From assembly GCA_020073165.1 (NCBI GenBank), contig JAIQFP010000008.1, positions 219,121 to 283,120 on the forward strand: a stretch of DNA of 64,000 nt. Direction: 5' to 3'. Below, piece by piece: positions 44,215-53,800 of this stretch. The stretch comes from Terriglobia bacterium (GTDB lineage: Bacteria; Acidobacteriota; Terriglobia; Terriglobales; Acidobacteriaceae). The notes under the pieces are model-generated. The model was not told the DNA's origin, made no database searches, and worked only from the letters and a program-made list of their open reading frames with translations. Made by a program: the position numbers and the translations under genes. Numbering within the stretch: position 1 is the stretch's first letter; each line of letters begins with the position of its first letter.

Positions 44215-46221
44215 ATGGGGTTTGCACGCCGAAAACTCGGCCTCGTTCTCGCCCTCTCGTTGTTGGGACTGGCCCTCGCCGCCCCATTTGCCCTGGGCAA
44301 GAAAAAGGAGAAGCAAAACTCCGCTGGGCAGATGGATGAGCAGAAACGTGCGCTGCACGCCCTGAACCGCCTGACCTTCGGTCCCCGCGCCGGCGACGTG
44401 GAACGCGTGACGGCGACGGGCGTCGACCGGTGGATTGACGAACAACTCCACCCGGAAAAGATCAACGACAGTGCACTCGACACTCGCCTGGCTCCTCTTC
44501 GTACCTTACGCATGGACACACGCGAAATTGTCGAAAATTTCCCGCCCCCGCAACTCATCAAGGCGGTCGAGCAGGGCAAGCAGTCGCTTCCCTCGGATCC
44601 GGTCAAGCGTGCCGTTTACCAGGACCAGATCGAGCGCATGCAGGAGAAACAGGATCGTAAGCAGGAGGCTGCAAGCGCCGATCCCCCCGCCGCCGACGCT
44701 GGCAAGAACAAGCTGACTGACGAAGAGCGCGCTCGCCGCCGCGAGGATCGCCTCTACGCGGACCTGAAGGCACAGGAACTTCTCGATATGCCACCCGACC
44801 AGCGCATGAAGGAAATCCTCAAAATGTCGCCCGAGGACCGCCGTGCCCTGACGGCATCATTGAAAGGCGCCAAGCGCGATGAGTTCATCGAGGGCATGAC
44901 TCCGCAGCAGCGCGAAACCCTGATGGCGCTCGACCACCCGCAGCTCGTCGTTCCCCTCGAGCTCATGCAGGCCAAGCTGCTGCGTGGCACCTACAGCCAG
45001 CGCCAGTTGCAGGAAGTGATGACCGATTTCTGGTTCAACCACTTCAATGTCTTTATCGGCAAAGGAGCCGACCGGTACCTGATCACCAGTTACGAGCGCG
45101 ACGTGATTCGCCCCCACGCTATGGGCAAGTTCGAGGACCTCCTGGTCGCCACCGCCCAGAGTCCCGCCATGCTCTTTTATCTCGACAACTGGTTGAGTGT
45201 GGGACCAAACTCCGATATCGCCAACGGAGTGCCCAGAAGTGCCAACAAAGCCTGGCGCAAACGCTCCAACCAGAAGAATGCTTCCACCAAGCAATCCAAG
45301 GGTAAGCGTAGTGGCCTGAATGAAAATTACGGCCGCGAATTGATGGAACTGCACACCCTCGGCGTCAACGGCGGCTACACCCAGAGCGATGTCACCGAGG
45401 TGGCCCGCGTCTTCACCGGCTGGACCCTGAAGCAGCCCCGGCAAGGCGGTGACTTCACCTTTGAAGAGCGCATGCACGAACCCGGCGACAAAACCGTGCT
45501 CGGGCACCGCATCAAGCCCGCCGGCGAGAAAGAGGGACTGGAGGTGCTCCATCTCCTGGCTCACAATCCCTCCACCGCCAGGTTCATCTCTACCAAGCTG
45601 GCCATGCGCTTTGTCTCCGACAATCCGCCGCCAGCGCTCGTGGACCGCATGTCGCAGACCTTCTTGAAGAAAGACGGCGATATCCGCGAGGTTCTGAAGA
45701 CCCTGTTCCAGTCACCCGAGTTCTGGTCGCCCGAGGCCTATCGCGCCAAGGTGAAAACTCCGCTGGAGTTCGTGGTCTCGGCCTTGCGCGCCAGCGACGC
45801 CGAAATCACCGACGCCGCCCCTATCGCGCGGCAACTCCAGGCAATGGGAATGCCCCTCTACGGTATGCAGCCACCGACCGGCTATTCGATGAAGGCAGAA
45901 ACCTGGGTGAACTCCTCCGCCCTGCTCGGACGCATGAACTTCGCCCTCGCCCTCACCGCCGGAAAGCTGAAAGGTGTGCAGGTCGCCTCCGATCGCGTGC
46001 TGGGCGCCGCCAGCCCTCCGCCTGATCCGCAGCTGACCTTGGCATTGCTCGAAAACAATTTGCTGGCTGGCGGCGTCTCCCGGCAGACGCACGACACCAT
46101 CGCCGCCCAGCTGAAAGACCCAAAGATCAGCGGGCGCCAGCTGGACGATCCCGCCCGTCCGCCCAATGTCGCCGTGATCGCGGGCTTGATCCTGGGTTCG
46201 CCCGAATTTCAGCGGAGATGA
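44215..46221 (+). CDS. DUF1800 domain protein
   Basis: Exported protein of 668 residues (signal: LGLVLALSLLGLALAAPFA). It shows DUF1800 marks: ALHALNRLTFGPRAGDVERV, WIDEQLHPE, MTDFWFNHFNVF, NYGRELMELHTLGVNGGYTQ, VARVFTGWTL and a C-terminal SPEFWS/SPEFQRR. A central coiled, charged insert (about 130-200) is present. It is followed 52 bp later by a DUF1501 gene; this pair co-occurs widely. Function not established. The ATG at 44215 is used as it gives a proper signal peptide. Confidence 0.88.
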   Translation: MGFARRKLGLVLALSLLGLALAAPFALGKKKEKQNSAGQMDEQKRALHALNRLTFGPRAGDVERVTATGVDRWIDEQLHPEKINDSALDTRLAPLRTLRMDTREIVENFPPPQLIKAVEQGKQSLPSDPVKRAVYQDQIERMQEKQDRKQEAASADPPAADAGKNKLTDEERARRREDRLYADLKAQELLDMPPDQRMKEILKMSPEDRRALTASLKGAKRDEFIEGMTPQQRETLMALDHPQLVVPLELMQAKLLRGTYSQRQLQEVMTDFWFNHFNVFIGKGADRYLITSYERDVIRPHAMGKFEDLLVATAQSPAMLFYLDNWLSVGPNSDIANGVPRSANKAWRKRSNQKNASTKQSKGKRSGLNENYGRELMELHTLGVNGGYTQSDVTEVARVFTGWTLKQPRQGGDFTFEERMHEPGDKTVLGHRIKPAGEKEGLEVLHLLAHNPSTARFISTKLAMRFVSDNPPPALVDRMSQTFLKKDGDIREVLKTLFQSPEFWSPEAYRAKVKTPLEFVVSALRASDAEITDAAPIARQLQAMGMPLYGMQPPTGYSMKAETWVNSSALLGRMNFALALTAGKLKGVQVASDRVLGAASPPPDPQLTLALLENNLLAGGVSRQTHDTIAAQLKDPKISGRQLDDPARPPNVAVIAGLILGSPEFQRR

Positions 46222-46237
46222 CCGGCGTAGCTGAAAC

Positions 46238-46265
46238 TGAGAACCGAGAACTGACAACGGAGAAC
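46238..46265. repeat. Heptanucleotide tandem repeat (4 units)
   Basis: Four 7-bp units tGAGAAC, cGAGAAC, tGACAAC, gGAGAAC in the 51-bp gap between the DUF1800 stop and the DUF1501 start. The last unit supplies the GGAG that lies 10 nt before the ATG at 46273, so the repeat also contributes the ribosome binding site. Confidence 0.65.
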
Positions 46266-46272
46266 TGGTTTT

Positions 46273-47508
46273 ATGTCAATAACCCGCCGCGTTTTTCTTC
46301 GTGACTCCGCCCTCGCTGCCGTAGGCACGGCCGCCCTGCCGGTATTCCTGAGACGCGCCGCCTTCGGCGCCGAACAGACCGCGAAAACCCGCCGCCTGGT
46401 CGTCATCTTCCAGCGCGGCGCCGCCGACGGCCTGAACATCGTGGTCCCTCACGGCGAGCCGGCCTACTACGCCATGCGGCCTTCCATCAACATCCCGCGC
46501 AACGCGGTTCTCGATCTCGACGGATTCTTCGGCCTCCACCCCGCGATGCCCGCCTTCGAGCCGCTGTGGAAGCAACGCCACCTGGCCATCGTGCACGCCG
46601 CCGGTTCGCCCGACCCCACCCGCTCCCACTTCGATGCCCAGAACTTCATGGAATCCGGCACCCCCGGCGTAAAGGCGACCGATGATGGCTGGCTGAACCG
46701 CGCGCTGCATGCCGCGCCCGCTGACAATTCTGCTTTCCGCGCCATCGCCCTCGGCCCTTCTCTGCCGCGCATTCTCTCCGGCAGCGAGCCGGCGGTCGCC
46801 ATGAACAACATTAACGACTTTGGCGTCGGCGGCCGCAACCCGAACGCCGCGCCCATCGCCAACACTTTCGAAGCCATGTACGCGCACTCGGTGGATTCCG
46901 TGCTGCACGGCACCGGCCAGGAGACCTTCGAAGCAGTCAAGATGCTGAAGTCTGCGGATCCTTCCAAATACACGCCCGCCCCTGACGCGGATTATCCTGG
47001 CGGCCGCTTCGCAGACAGCCTCAAACAACTCGCTCAACTCATCAAGGCGAACCTGGGCGTGCAGGTCGCCTTCGCCGACATCGGTGGCTGGGACCACCAC
47101 GTCAACGAGGGCAGCACCCAGGGCCAGATCGCCAACATCCTGCACGATTTTTCCCAGTCACTCACAGCCTTCTGGACCGACCTGGGCGATCTCGCCGAAG
47201 ACACCGTCGTGGTCACCATGTCTGAGTTCGGACGCACCGCCCGCGAGAACGGCAACCGCGGCACCGATCACGGCCACGCCAACGTGATGTTTGTCATGGG
47301 AGGACCGGTGAAAGGCGGCAAGGTCTACGGACGCTGGCCCGGCCTCGACCCGTCCCAACTCTACGAAGGCCGCGATCTCGCCCTCACCACCGACTTCCGC
47401 CAGGTGCTGGGCGAAGCCGTCTCTCGCCACCTTGGCAACAAGTCGCTGGACCAGGTATTCCCCGGGTTTGAGAATCAGCCCGGAAAATTCCTCCAGCTCT
47501 TGGGATAA
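46273..47508 (+). CDS. DUF1501 domain protein, Tat-exported
   Basis: Protein of 411 residues with a twin-arginine signal (ITRRVFLRDSALAAVG). The sulfatase-like DUF1501 fold shows VVIFQRGAADGLNIVVPHG, HFDAQNFMESGTP, GGWDHH and the C-terminal MSEFGRTARENGNRGTDHGHA. Partner of the preceding DUF1800 gene; the pair is common in Planctomycetes and Acidobacteria but uncharacterised. Confidence 0.9.
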   Translation: MSITRRVFLRDSALAAVGTAALPVFLRRAAFGAEQTAKTRRLVVIFQRGAADGLNIVVPHGEPAYYAMRPSINIPRNAVLDLDGFFGLHPAMPAFEPLWKQRHLAIVHAAGSPDPTRSHFDAQNFMESGTPGVKATDDGWLNRALHAAPADNSAFRAIALGPSLPRILSGSEPAVAMNNINDFGVGGRNPNAAPIANTFEAMYAHSVDSVLHGTGQETFEAVKMLKSADPSKYTPAPDADYPGGRFADSLKQLAQLIKANLGVQVAFADIGGWDHHVNEGSTQGQIANILHDFSQSLTAFWTDLGDLAEDTVVVTMSEFGRTARENGNRGTDHGHANVMFVMGGPVKGGKVYGRWPGLDPSQLYEGRDLALTTDFRQVLGEAVSRHLGNKSLDQVFPGFENQPGKFLQLLG

Positions 47509-47536
47509 AGCTGATTTCGCTTGATTCGCTGCCGTA

Positions 47537-47558
47537 GAGATGCAGCTTGCTGCGTCTC
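47537..47558. repeat. 22-bp palindrome, copy between convergent genes
   Basis: GAGATGCAGC-TT-GCTGCGTCTC: 10-bp arms with one mismatch. It touches the SDR stop codon at 47557-47559 and lies 28 bp after the DUF1501 stop, so the hairpin could end both transcripts. Same sequence family as 60238-60259 and 6706-6726. Confidence 0.7.
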
Positions 47559-48459
47559 ACCGCTTCTCCGCCTCCGCCTGAATCAAAGCATACACAGGAT
47601 TCGGCGCCGTCAGTCTTCCCACTCGCAGCGAATACAGATTGTCCTTCTCCACCTGCTCCGCCTTTCCCAGGATCAAGTCCAAATCATCCGCCGTGGTCAG
47701 GAATTTCCCGCTCAGCGCATCCGCCTTGCCCGACGCCAGCCGGACCACCAACTGTGCCGGACGCTCCGGCGGCGAGGCCAGCCCCTGCTCGAAAATCTTC
47801 GGAAACCACGGCAGCCATTTTTTTCCCTCTTCAGAATTGAGCGAGTACTCGGCCATTGCCGTGCGCACCGTTCCCGGTCCGATCACGAAGGCCGAGATGC
47901 CGTACGGCTTGGTCTCCGTCGCCAGGCATTCCGTAAACCGCGCCAGTGCGGTCTTGCTGGCCACGTACGCCGAGAAGTACGCGATCGCGAAGCCCGCGGC
48001 TCCACTGGCCACGTTGACGATCCTGCCCCGCCGCCGTGCCACCATCCCCGGCAGCACACTGCGGGCGCACAGCATGGCCCCGCGCAGATTGACATCCATC
48101 GCCCGCCACCACTCTTCCGGATCGTTCTCCCAGAAGGGCCCAATCGGGCCGGGCACGCCCGCATTGTTCACCAGCAAGTCAATTCCACCCATCGAGAGCT
48201 CGGCCTCGCGCACCACGCTGCGCACGGCCTCTGCATCAGTAACGTCAGCGGGTAGCGAGCATCCCCGTCCACCCGCCCGTTCGATCAAGGCCAGTGTCTC
48301 CGCCAGTTCATTCGTCGAGCGGGACATCACCGCCACCGCGGCTCCCGCTTGCGCCAGGGCCAGTGCGATCGCCCGGCCAATCCCGCGCCCGCCCCCGGTG
48401 ACCAGCGCCACCTGGCCGCGCAGCTCTTTTCCTCGTGCCTCAGCATTCATGACCGCCAA
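47557..48459 (-). CDS. SDR-family oxidoreductase
   Basis: Classical short-chain dehydrogenase of 300 residues: TGGGRGIGR cofactor loop, NNAG, the catalytic Ser region VNVASGAAGF and Tyr-x-x-x-Lys in YVASK. About 50 residues longer than usual because of a C-terminal extension. Substrate unknown; likely an NADP-dependent ketone or 3-oxoacyl reductase. The start at 48459 gives two leading Met codons; MNAEARGKEL is equally possible. Confidence 0.88.
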   Translation of the reverse strand: MAVMNAEARGKELRGQVALVTGGGRGIGRAIALALAQAGAAVAVMSRSTNELAETLALIERAGGRGCSLPADVTDAEAVRSVVREAELSMGGIDLLVNNAGVPGPIGPFWENDPEEWWRAMDVNLRGAMLCARSVLPGMVARRRGRIVNVASGAAGFAIAYFSAYVASKTALARFTECLATETKPYGISAFVIGPGTVRTAMAEYSLNSEEGKKWLPWFPKIFEQGLASPPERPAQLVVRLASGKADALSGKFLTTADDLDLILGKAEQVEKDNLYSLRVGRLTAPNPVYALIQAEAEKR

Positions 48460-48506
48460 CCTTTCTTGTTGTTACATCTCTCGCGCCTGTCTTGGCCCGC
48501 CGCCTT

Positions 48507-49439
48507 CTACAGTTTCAACTCCCAGATCTCCGATACCAGCTTTTTGCGTCCCCAGTCGGCATGCTTCTCTTTGCGGATCAACTTGAATCCCGCTTTTTCG
48601 TAGATGCCCCGCGCCGCCGTCAGCTCGCTCTGCGTCCACAGCATCATCTTCTTGTATCCCGCCTGCCGCGCGAACCGGATGCACTCTTCGACCAACCGCC
48701 GTCCGATGCCCAGCCCACGCGCCGAAGGCTCCACCAGTAGCAACCGCAGCTTCGAGACGGTTGCAGACTTCTTCACCAGGAACACGCACCCGACGACTTC
48801 GCCCTCGCGCTCCGCGATCCAGCAGCGCTCCCGCCGGGAATCAAGGTTCTCGATGAATTCCCCCGCAATCTTCGCCACCAGCGCCTCGAAGCGCTCATCG
48901 TATCCGTACTCCTGGTTGTAGAGCACGCCGTGGCGGTGCACCACCCAGCCCATGTCGCCGGGCTGATGCGGCCGCAGGATGTAGGCGACTTTGGGCTCGG
49001 GCCGGCCGCCCAGAAGTTTTTCGATGGTCTCCATCGCCTGTACCAGCCGGGCTTGTTCCACCGGCAGCAGCTTGCCCAGCATCGCCGCCACCTCCTCCTG
49101 CGACCGTACATCCAGAGGCGCGAACGCCTTGCGCCCTCGCCGGGTCATCGCCAGGTGGCTCTGCCGGCCGTCTTTCGCGGAAGGTTCCTTCTCCAGAAAG
49201 GCGCACTTTTCGAAGCTGCGCAGAATGCGGCTTAAATAGCCCGCGTCCAGCCCAAGGTCTCTTCCCAACTCGCTCGCTGTCGGCCGCTCGCGATGCGCCA
49301 GCTCATACAACACCCGCACCTCGGTGAGCGAGAACGGGCTCTTGTACAGCCCTTCCTGCAACAGCCCGATCTGCCGGGTATAGAAGCGGTTGAAGCGCCG
49401 CACCGCGCTTACCCTGTCGCCTATCGCGTTACCAGCCAT
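48507..49439 (-). CDS. MarR-type regulator fused to GNAT acetyltransferase
   Basis: Fusion of 310 residues. Residues about 1-145 form a MarR winged helix (LTEVRVLYELAHRE, LGRDLGLDAGYLSRILRSFE, AMTRRGRKAF); residues about 150-310 form a GNAT domain (VGCVFLVKKSATVSKLRLLLVEPSARGLGIGRRLV acetyl-CoA loop, then YEKAGFKLI). The start at 49439 is preferred because GAGG lies 7 nt upstream and a promoter/operator sits just before it; a GTG frame to 49490 would run through the promoter. Probably autoregulated; acetyl acceptor unknown. Confidence 0.88.
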   Translation of the reverse strand: MAGNAIGDRVSAVRRFNRFYTRQIGLLQEGLYKSPFSLTEVRVLYELAHRERPTASELGRDLGLDAGYLSRILRSFEKCAFLEKEPSAKDGRQSHLAMTRRGRKAFAPLDVRSQEEVAAMLGKLLPVEQARLVQAMETIEKLLGGRPEPKVAYILRPHQPGDMGWVVHRHGVLYNQEYGYDERFEALVAKIAGEFIENLDSRRERCWIAEREGEVVGCVFLVKKSATVSKLRLLLVEPSARGLGIGRRLVEECIRFARQAGYKKMMLWTQSELTAARGIYEKAGFKLIRKEKHADWGRKKLVSEIWELKL

Positions 49440-49457
49440 ACCGACCTCGGGATTGTA

Positions 49458-49486
49458 ATTGTCAATCATATAATTGACTGAGTCAA
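49458..49486 (-). promoter_or_regulatory. Promoter with MarR-type operator
   Basis: On the minus strand TTGACT (49486-49481), 17-bp spacer, GACAAT (49463-49458). Inside it GTCAAT-N6-ATTGAC (49461-49478) is a perfect palindrome covering spacer and -10. The position directly ahead of the MarR-GNAT gene fits autorepression. Confidence 0.6.
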
Positions 49487-49510
49487 GCACTTTGATCTGG
49501 TCTCGCCGGC

Positions 49511-49541
49511 AATAAAAAACGCCCCGCGGCAGCGGAGCGTT
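49511..49541 (-). terminator. Intrinsic terminator of the Rieske gene
   Basis: On the minus strand AACGCTCCGC - TGCC - GCGGGGCGTT (one G-U pair in RNA) is followed by TTTTTTATT. It lies 27 bp after the ferredoxin stop: a textbook factor-independent terminator. Confidence 0.85.
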
Positions 49542-49568
49542 TCCCCCTATAAGGACGAGGTTTAGGAT

Positions 49569-49901
49569 TTATACCTCGATCATCACGTCCCCGTTCTCCA
49601 TCTTCAGCGGATACACCGCCACCTTCGCCGCCGGATTGTGCGCCGCCTCCCCTGTCTTCGGATTCCACTGCCAGCCGTGCCAGGGGCAAACCAGTTTGTC
49701 ACCCTCCACCACTCCCTGCCCCAGCGGCCCCCCGCGATGCAGGCACACGTTGTCCATGGCAGTAATCACGCCATTCACATTCACCACGCAGATCATCTTG
49801 TCGCCACAGGGAAATTCTTTGGCTTCGCCCTCGGGAGGAAGGTCGGATCGGCTGGCGAGTTTGACGAGGTTGGACACGCCGTCGGCGGTTGCGACCAGCA
49901 A
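49569..49901 (-). CDS. Rieske 2Fe-2S ferredoxin
   Basis: Small cytosolic electron carrier of 110 residues with one Rieske cluster: Cys53-x-His55 (CLHRGG) and Cys72-x2-His75 (CPWHGWQW). The fold is the NirD/ring-hydroxylating ferredoxin type. The only upstream start is TTG at 49901 with no SD; GTG at 49877 is an alternative. No oxygenase or reductase partner is near. A heptad repeat lies immediately upstream. Confidence 0.88.
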   Translation of the reverse strand: MLVATADGVSNLVKLASRSDLPPEGEAKEFPCGDKMICVVNVNGVITAMDNVCLHRGGPLGQGVVEGDKLVCPWHGWQWNPKTGEAAHNPAAKVAVYPLKMENGDVMIEV

Positions 49902-50003
49902 TCAGCAGTTACCAATTAGCAGTTAGTCAGCACACCTGCCAGCGAACGCAGCCGCGCTGGAAAGAAGCCGAAGGACCAAGTGCTAATTGCTAACTGCTAA
50001 TTG
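49901..50003. repeat. Heptad repeat forming a long inverted repeat
   Basis: Between Rieske start and nuoB stop. The left part reads ATCAGC/AGTTACC/AATTAGC/AGTTAGT and the right part GCTAATT/GCTAACT/GCTAATT, all 7-bp units. Arms CAATTAGCAGTTAG (49913-49926) and CTAACTGCTAATTG (49990-50003) are perfect 14-bp complements with a 63-nt loop. Confidence 0.65.
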
Positions 50004-50564
50004 CTACTTCGGCTGCAGCGTCTGCGCGATCATCACCTGGCGCTTGAAATTCTCCACCATGTTTTCATCCAGCCGCACTTCGGTGGGACGCTTGGCCAGC
50101 GACATCTGATCGATCTTGTCCTGCAGCTTGAGCAGTGCGTAGAAAAGATTTTCCGGACGCGGCGGGCACCCGATCACGTACACATCCGTGGGCACGATCT
50201 TGTCCACGCCTTGCAGCACCGCATAGGTATTGAACGGCCCGCCCACCGACGAGCACGCGCCCATCGAAATCACCCACTTGGGATCGGGCATCTGGTCGTA
50301 GATGCGCTTTACCACCGGCGCCATCTTCAGGGTGACGGTGCCGGCCACGATCATCAGGTCGCTCTGCCGCGGGCTGGGACGAAACACCTCCGACCCGAAG
50401 CGCGCAATGTCAAACCGCGCCGTGGACGAAGCAATCATCTCGATGGCGCAGCACGCCAGGCCAAACGTCATCGGCCACACCGCCGACTTGCGCGCCCAGT
50501 TGAACACGTAGTCCACCGTGGTGATCAGGAAATTCTTTTCAAACCGGTTCTCCAGCCAGCCCAT
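50004..50564 (-). CDS. nuoB: NADH-quinone oxidoreductase subunit B
   Basis: Protein of 186 residues carrying the ligands of cluster N2 of complex I: Cys-Cys in LACCAIEM, Cys in [13 protein letters not shown] and Cys in GCPPRPE. The start at 50564 has AAGGA 7 nt upstream. Normally it sits in a nuoA-N operon; here no other nuo gene is in the window, so it is an orphan copy or a split locus. A consensus-like promoter lies about 85-110 bp upstream. Confidence 0.95.
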   Translation of the reverse strand: MGWLENRFEKNFLITTVDYVFNWARKSAVWPMTFGLACCAIEMIASSTARFDIARFGSEVFRPSPRQSDLMIVAGTVTLKMAPVVKRIYDQMPDPKWVISMGACSSVGGPFNTYAVLQGVDKIVPTDVYVIGCPPRPENLFYALLKLQDKIDQMSLAKRPTEVRLDENMVENFKRQVMIAQTLQPK

Positions 50565-50892
50565 GTTGTGTCCTTTGCCCTGACGGGGGTGCCCCATTTC
50601 TCGCGTTCTTTGCGAGAAGTGGGGCGGCTCGCATGCAAGCTTTTCAGTCTAGGTCTTGGCCGGAAACGGTGTCAATGTCAATTGGGGATAGGAGACAGAG
50701 CGCTCCGAAACTGCCCTCACTACCCCTAGGGGTCGCCGATTCGAGCACCACAAGAGCGCAAAACAAGGGGGCGCGAGGGTGGGCGGCGAGTGGGCGGGCG
50801 GGTGTGGGAGAGCCAGGCCAGCGGGGGGAGGTATGGATCACTATCGAATCACCGTACCTATTTGTGCGTGACCACAGAAGTCGTCTTTAGCA
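50565..50892. other. Intergenic region upstream of nuoB
   Basis: 328 bp between nuoB and the stop of the DUF3857 gene. Besides the nuoB promoter candidate I see only G/C-rich low-complexity sequence around 50760-50830 and no gene. Confidence 0.5.
50646..50675 (-). promoter_or_regulatory. Candidate nuoB promoter
   Basis: Minus strand TTGACA (50675-50670), 18-bp spacer, TAGACT (50651-50646). The -35 hexamer occurs twice in tandem (second at 50681-50676). Leader to the nuoB ATG about 75 nt. Confidence 0.5.
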
Positions 50893-53800
50893 CTACTGCT
50901 TCTCACCGCGCAATGCTTGTATCCTGACCTGAGCTAAGTAATAGGTTGAGTCGGGAATTTCGACTGCCGTTTTCGGTTTGGTTACCCGCGCATAGTTAGC
51001 AAGCGCTGCATCACGCTCGCCGTATTGTTCTGCGATGCGACCGAAAGCGTACCAGTAATTTTCATCCGGCTCATCCAGGTTTAGCACATCCATGGCCTGG
51101 ATCAGCACTTCTCGTGCCTCTTTTGTCTTCCCAACCTCAGCGTAAACGCACCCCAAAGTGTGGAGAATGTTGGCACTGTTATTGCTCAGCTGGGCGCCTT
51201 TGAGGGCGACTTCGATATCTCTGGGTTCGACTTTGCCAGTGAAAAGCGAGTCCCATGCGATCCTATTCAGATCCTGAGCCTCAGCCTTCCCTTCGTCAAG
51301 AATGTTCTGGGCCAGATCGTGCGCCTTAACATAGTCGCCACGAATTATTGCGTTCCAGACCAGAACGCGCATCGCAGCTACATCACTGGGAATACGATTC
51401 AGCCGCTCCGCCGCAAGTTTGTCTGCTTCTTCGAAGCGGCCCAGCGCTCGCAAGTTGAACGTTTGGGCGAAAAATGCCCGCTCCGACTCCGGGTATTGTC
51501 TTGCCAGATCCGCGGCAACGGCGAGATCCTCGTCATACTCATCAAGATTGGCGTAGCCACTGAGCAAGGCGAGCGAGATGTTCAGCTTTTCCGCGTCGTT
51601 GCGAGCAGAGCCCCTGGCCGCCTCCAGGACGGTCAAACCCTGCGGTGCCGTTTGTTTGTTTGTTATTAAAATAGAGGCGGCCGCCAGCTTCATGGTGGCA
51701 GCATCTGCGTCTTTTCCCTTTGTCCACAACCGTGGGAAGGCAGCGCTTGATAGGGGGTCGTCACCACCTGCAAGATGCCAACCATCCCTTAACCAGTCGA
51801 GCAGTACGCGAGCCCCGGCTTGATCGTTGGCTGCTAACCGATCTAGAACCTCCAGGCCGATTCCGCCGACATCGTAAGAAGTGGCGAGGAGCTTGTAGTG
51901 GCCGTCCTCTTTGACGATATAGCGTTCGCTCTTACTGTACGAAAGCCAAAGAGTAACTTTGTATCCGGTTGAGTCGTTACCTTCAATCTTTGGCTGAGCG
52001 CGAGTGATCTCGAGATCAAGGCCAACGTCCGCGAAGTCGCCGTTGCGGGCCTTCTTGCTCAGCGTGCCTTTTGCGTCCTTGACTAACCGATCCAGCACAT
52101 TTGAAGTCGCCAGCACCCTGGCGCCGTTGCGGCTGCTGACGGAGCGCAATTGATCCAGAGTAAGGCCGGGATCGTCGGTGAGGACTATGAACCGCAGAGC
52201 GGCTCCGGAGGGATCGTCAGAGAATTTGAGTTGTTCGCGAAGCAAGGTCTTGCGGTACAAGGCGGCATAGGCAGCGGTGTCGGAGGCGGTATTGCCGGAT
52301 GCGCCGGCCTCCTCAAGATCCGCGCCCTGGGAGTACTTACGCAGATTGATGAGCATTTGGCCGGCGGATGAAGCGACTTCTTTGAATTGTTGGTCGCTGC
52401 CCGTGCGCCTTCTCGCTTCTTCCAGCGCGGCTGGGGACCCGTGGAGTGCAGCCTCGCAGGCCACGATCAAAGCAAGCGGCTGGGGGTTGAGAGCTTCTGC
52501 ACTCTTCTGGGCTTCGACAAACTGGCCGTCGTAGAAGAGATCGAACGAGATATTGTTTTGCATCCCGAATTCAGCGAGCTTGTCGGGGGTCAGTTTGCGG
52601 TACTCGGCTAAAGCCTCGTTGAGACGGGCGCCAGGGCCGTAGCGCAGTCCCCAGTGGTTGTGTTCGAGCAGAACGGCGAGGTTGGCAATGTTAGTTTTGT
52701 CTTCGGGTTCGAGGTTGATGGCGGCGCGAAAAGCGGCTTCTGCTCCGGCATAGTCGCTGCCGGGGCGAAACTTGCGCCCTACGGAGTCGTATTCAAGAAT
52801 ATCCGCGAGCGTCTTCTCGGCCAGCGCCGAAGTCGGTTCCAGTTTGACCGCGGCCTGGGCCTCGGCGCGAGCCACCTCGCCCAGCCCTGCACTCAGAAGC
52901 ACCGCCGCAATCTGCAGATGATGAACCGCCTCTTTGGGGTGAAGCGCGATCAGTTCCCGATAGGACTGCAGCGCCTCGCGCACCTTGCCCTGGTTGACCA
53001 GTGTCTGGCCGATGGGCTCAAAGTAAATGAGAATGGGTTCACCGGCTATGAGTTCTGCAACCTTGTTGCGCAACTCGGTGGCTTCGGGGGCCGTGAGGCG
53101 CCGCTTCACGGTGTCGAAGCGCAGGGTGGCGCGAACCAGGCCATCCTTGTCTGCGGAAAATTCCTCGGCGAGAGTGGCCGGCCCGAGTGAGAGCTGTGCA
53201 TTCGCGGGAAGGGGCTTAGGTCTGAAACCTGCCGGGGGCACAATGGAATAGCGCCACTCCGTGACAAACGCTTCTGGCAGCTGGTAGTCAGCGGTGCGTT
53301 TCTTCTTGGGTTTTTGCCCGCTGTCTTTATCCGCTTTGGGATCGTCTTCCTTTTCGCGTTGCCGAAGGTCGGCAGGAAGACGGCTGAATAATCCTTCGAA
53401 GCGGATGGCGGCTGCTGCGATGTTGAGATCGGTAACGCCACGCTTGGCGCGATCGCTTTCCAGAGTCAATTCGAACTGTTTCGAGAGATCGGTTGGATCG
53501 GAGCGGTCCATCCGATCAAGTTTTTCCGCCAAGTATTGCGACTTAACGTAGTTGGTCAGTTCATCCTTGGCACTTTTGCTTTCCTTGTCGGCATAAGCCC
53601 GCCGGTAAACAGACTCGCTGCTGCCGTGAGGCTCCGAGGTTTCAATGATCCGGGCAGGGCCGTTTTCCGCAAGGTAGATTTCTCGTTTCTCAATCAGCGC
53701 GTTGTCTGCGGAAGCGCTGTCTGGAGTGCGTAGCAACGAATTGCTGTCAGGGCGCACGATAAGCGCCAGACGCCCTTGATCGCTGTTTGGAATTTCACCG

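Noticed and set aside
44028..44606. N-terminal extension of the HExxH protein gene
   Set aside because: It would overlap the divergent DUF1800 gene by 390 bp and hide a clear signal peptide at 44027.
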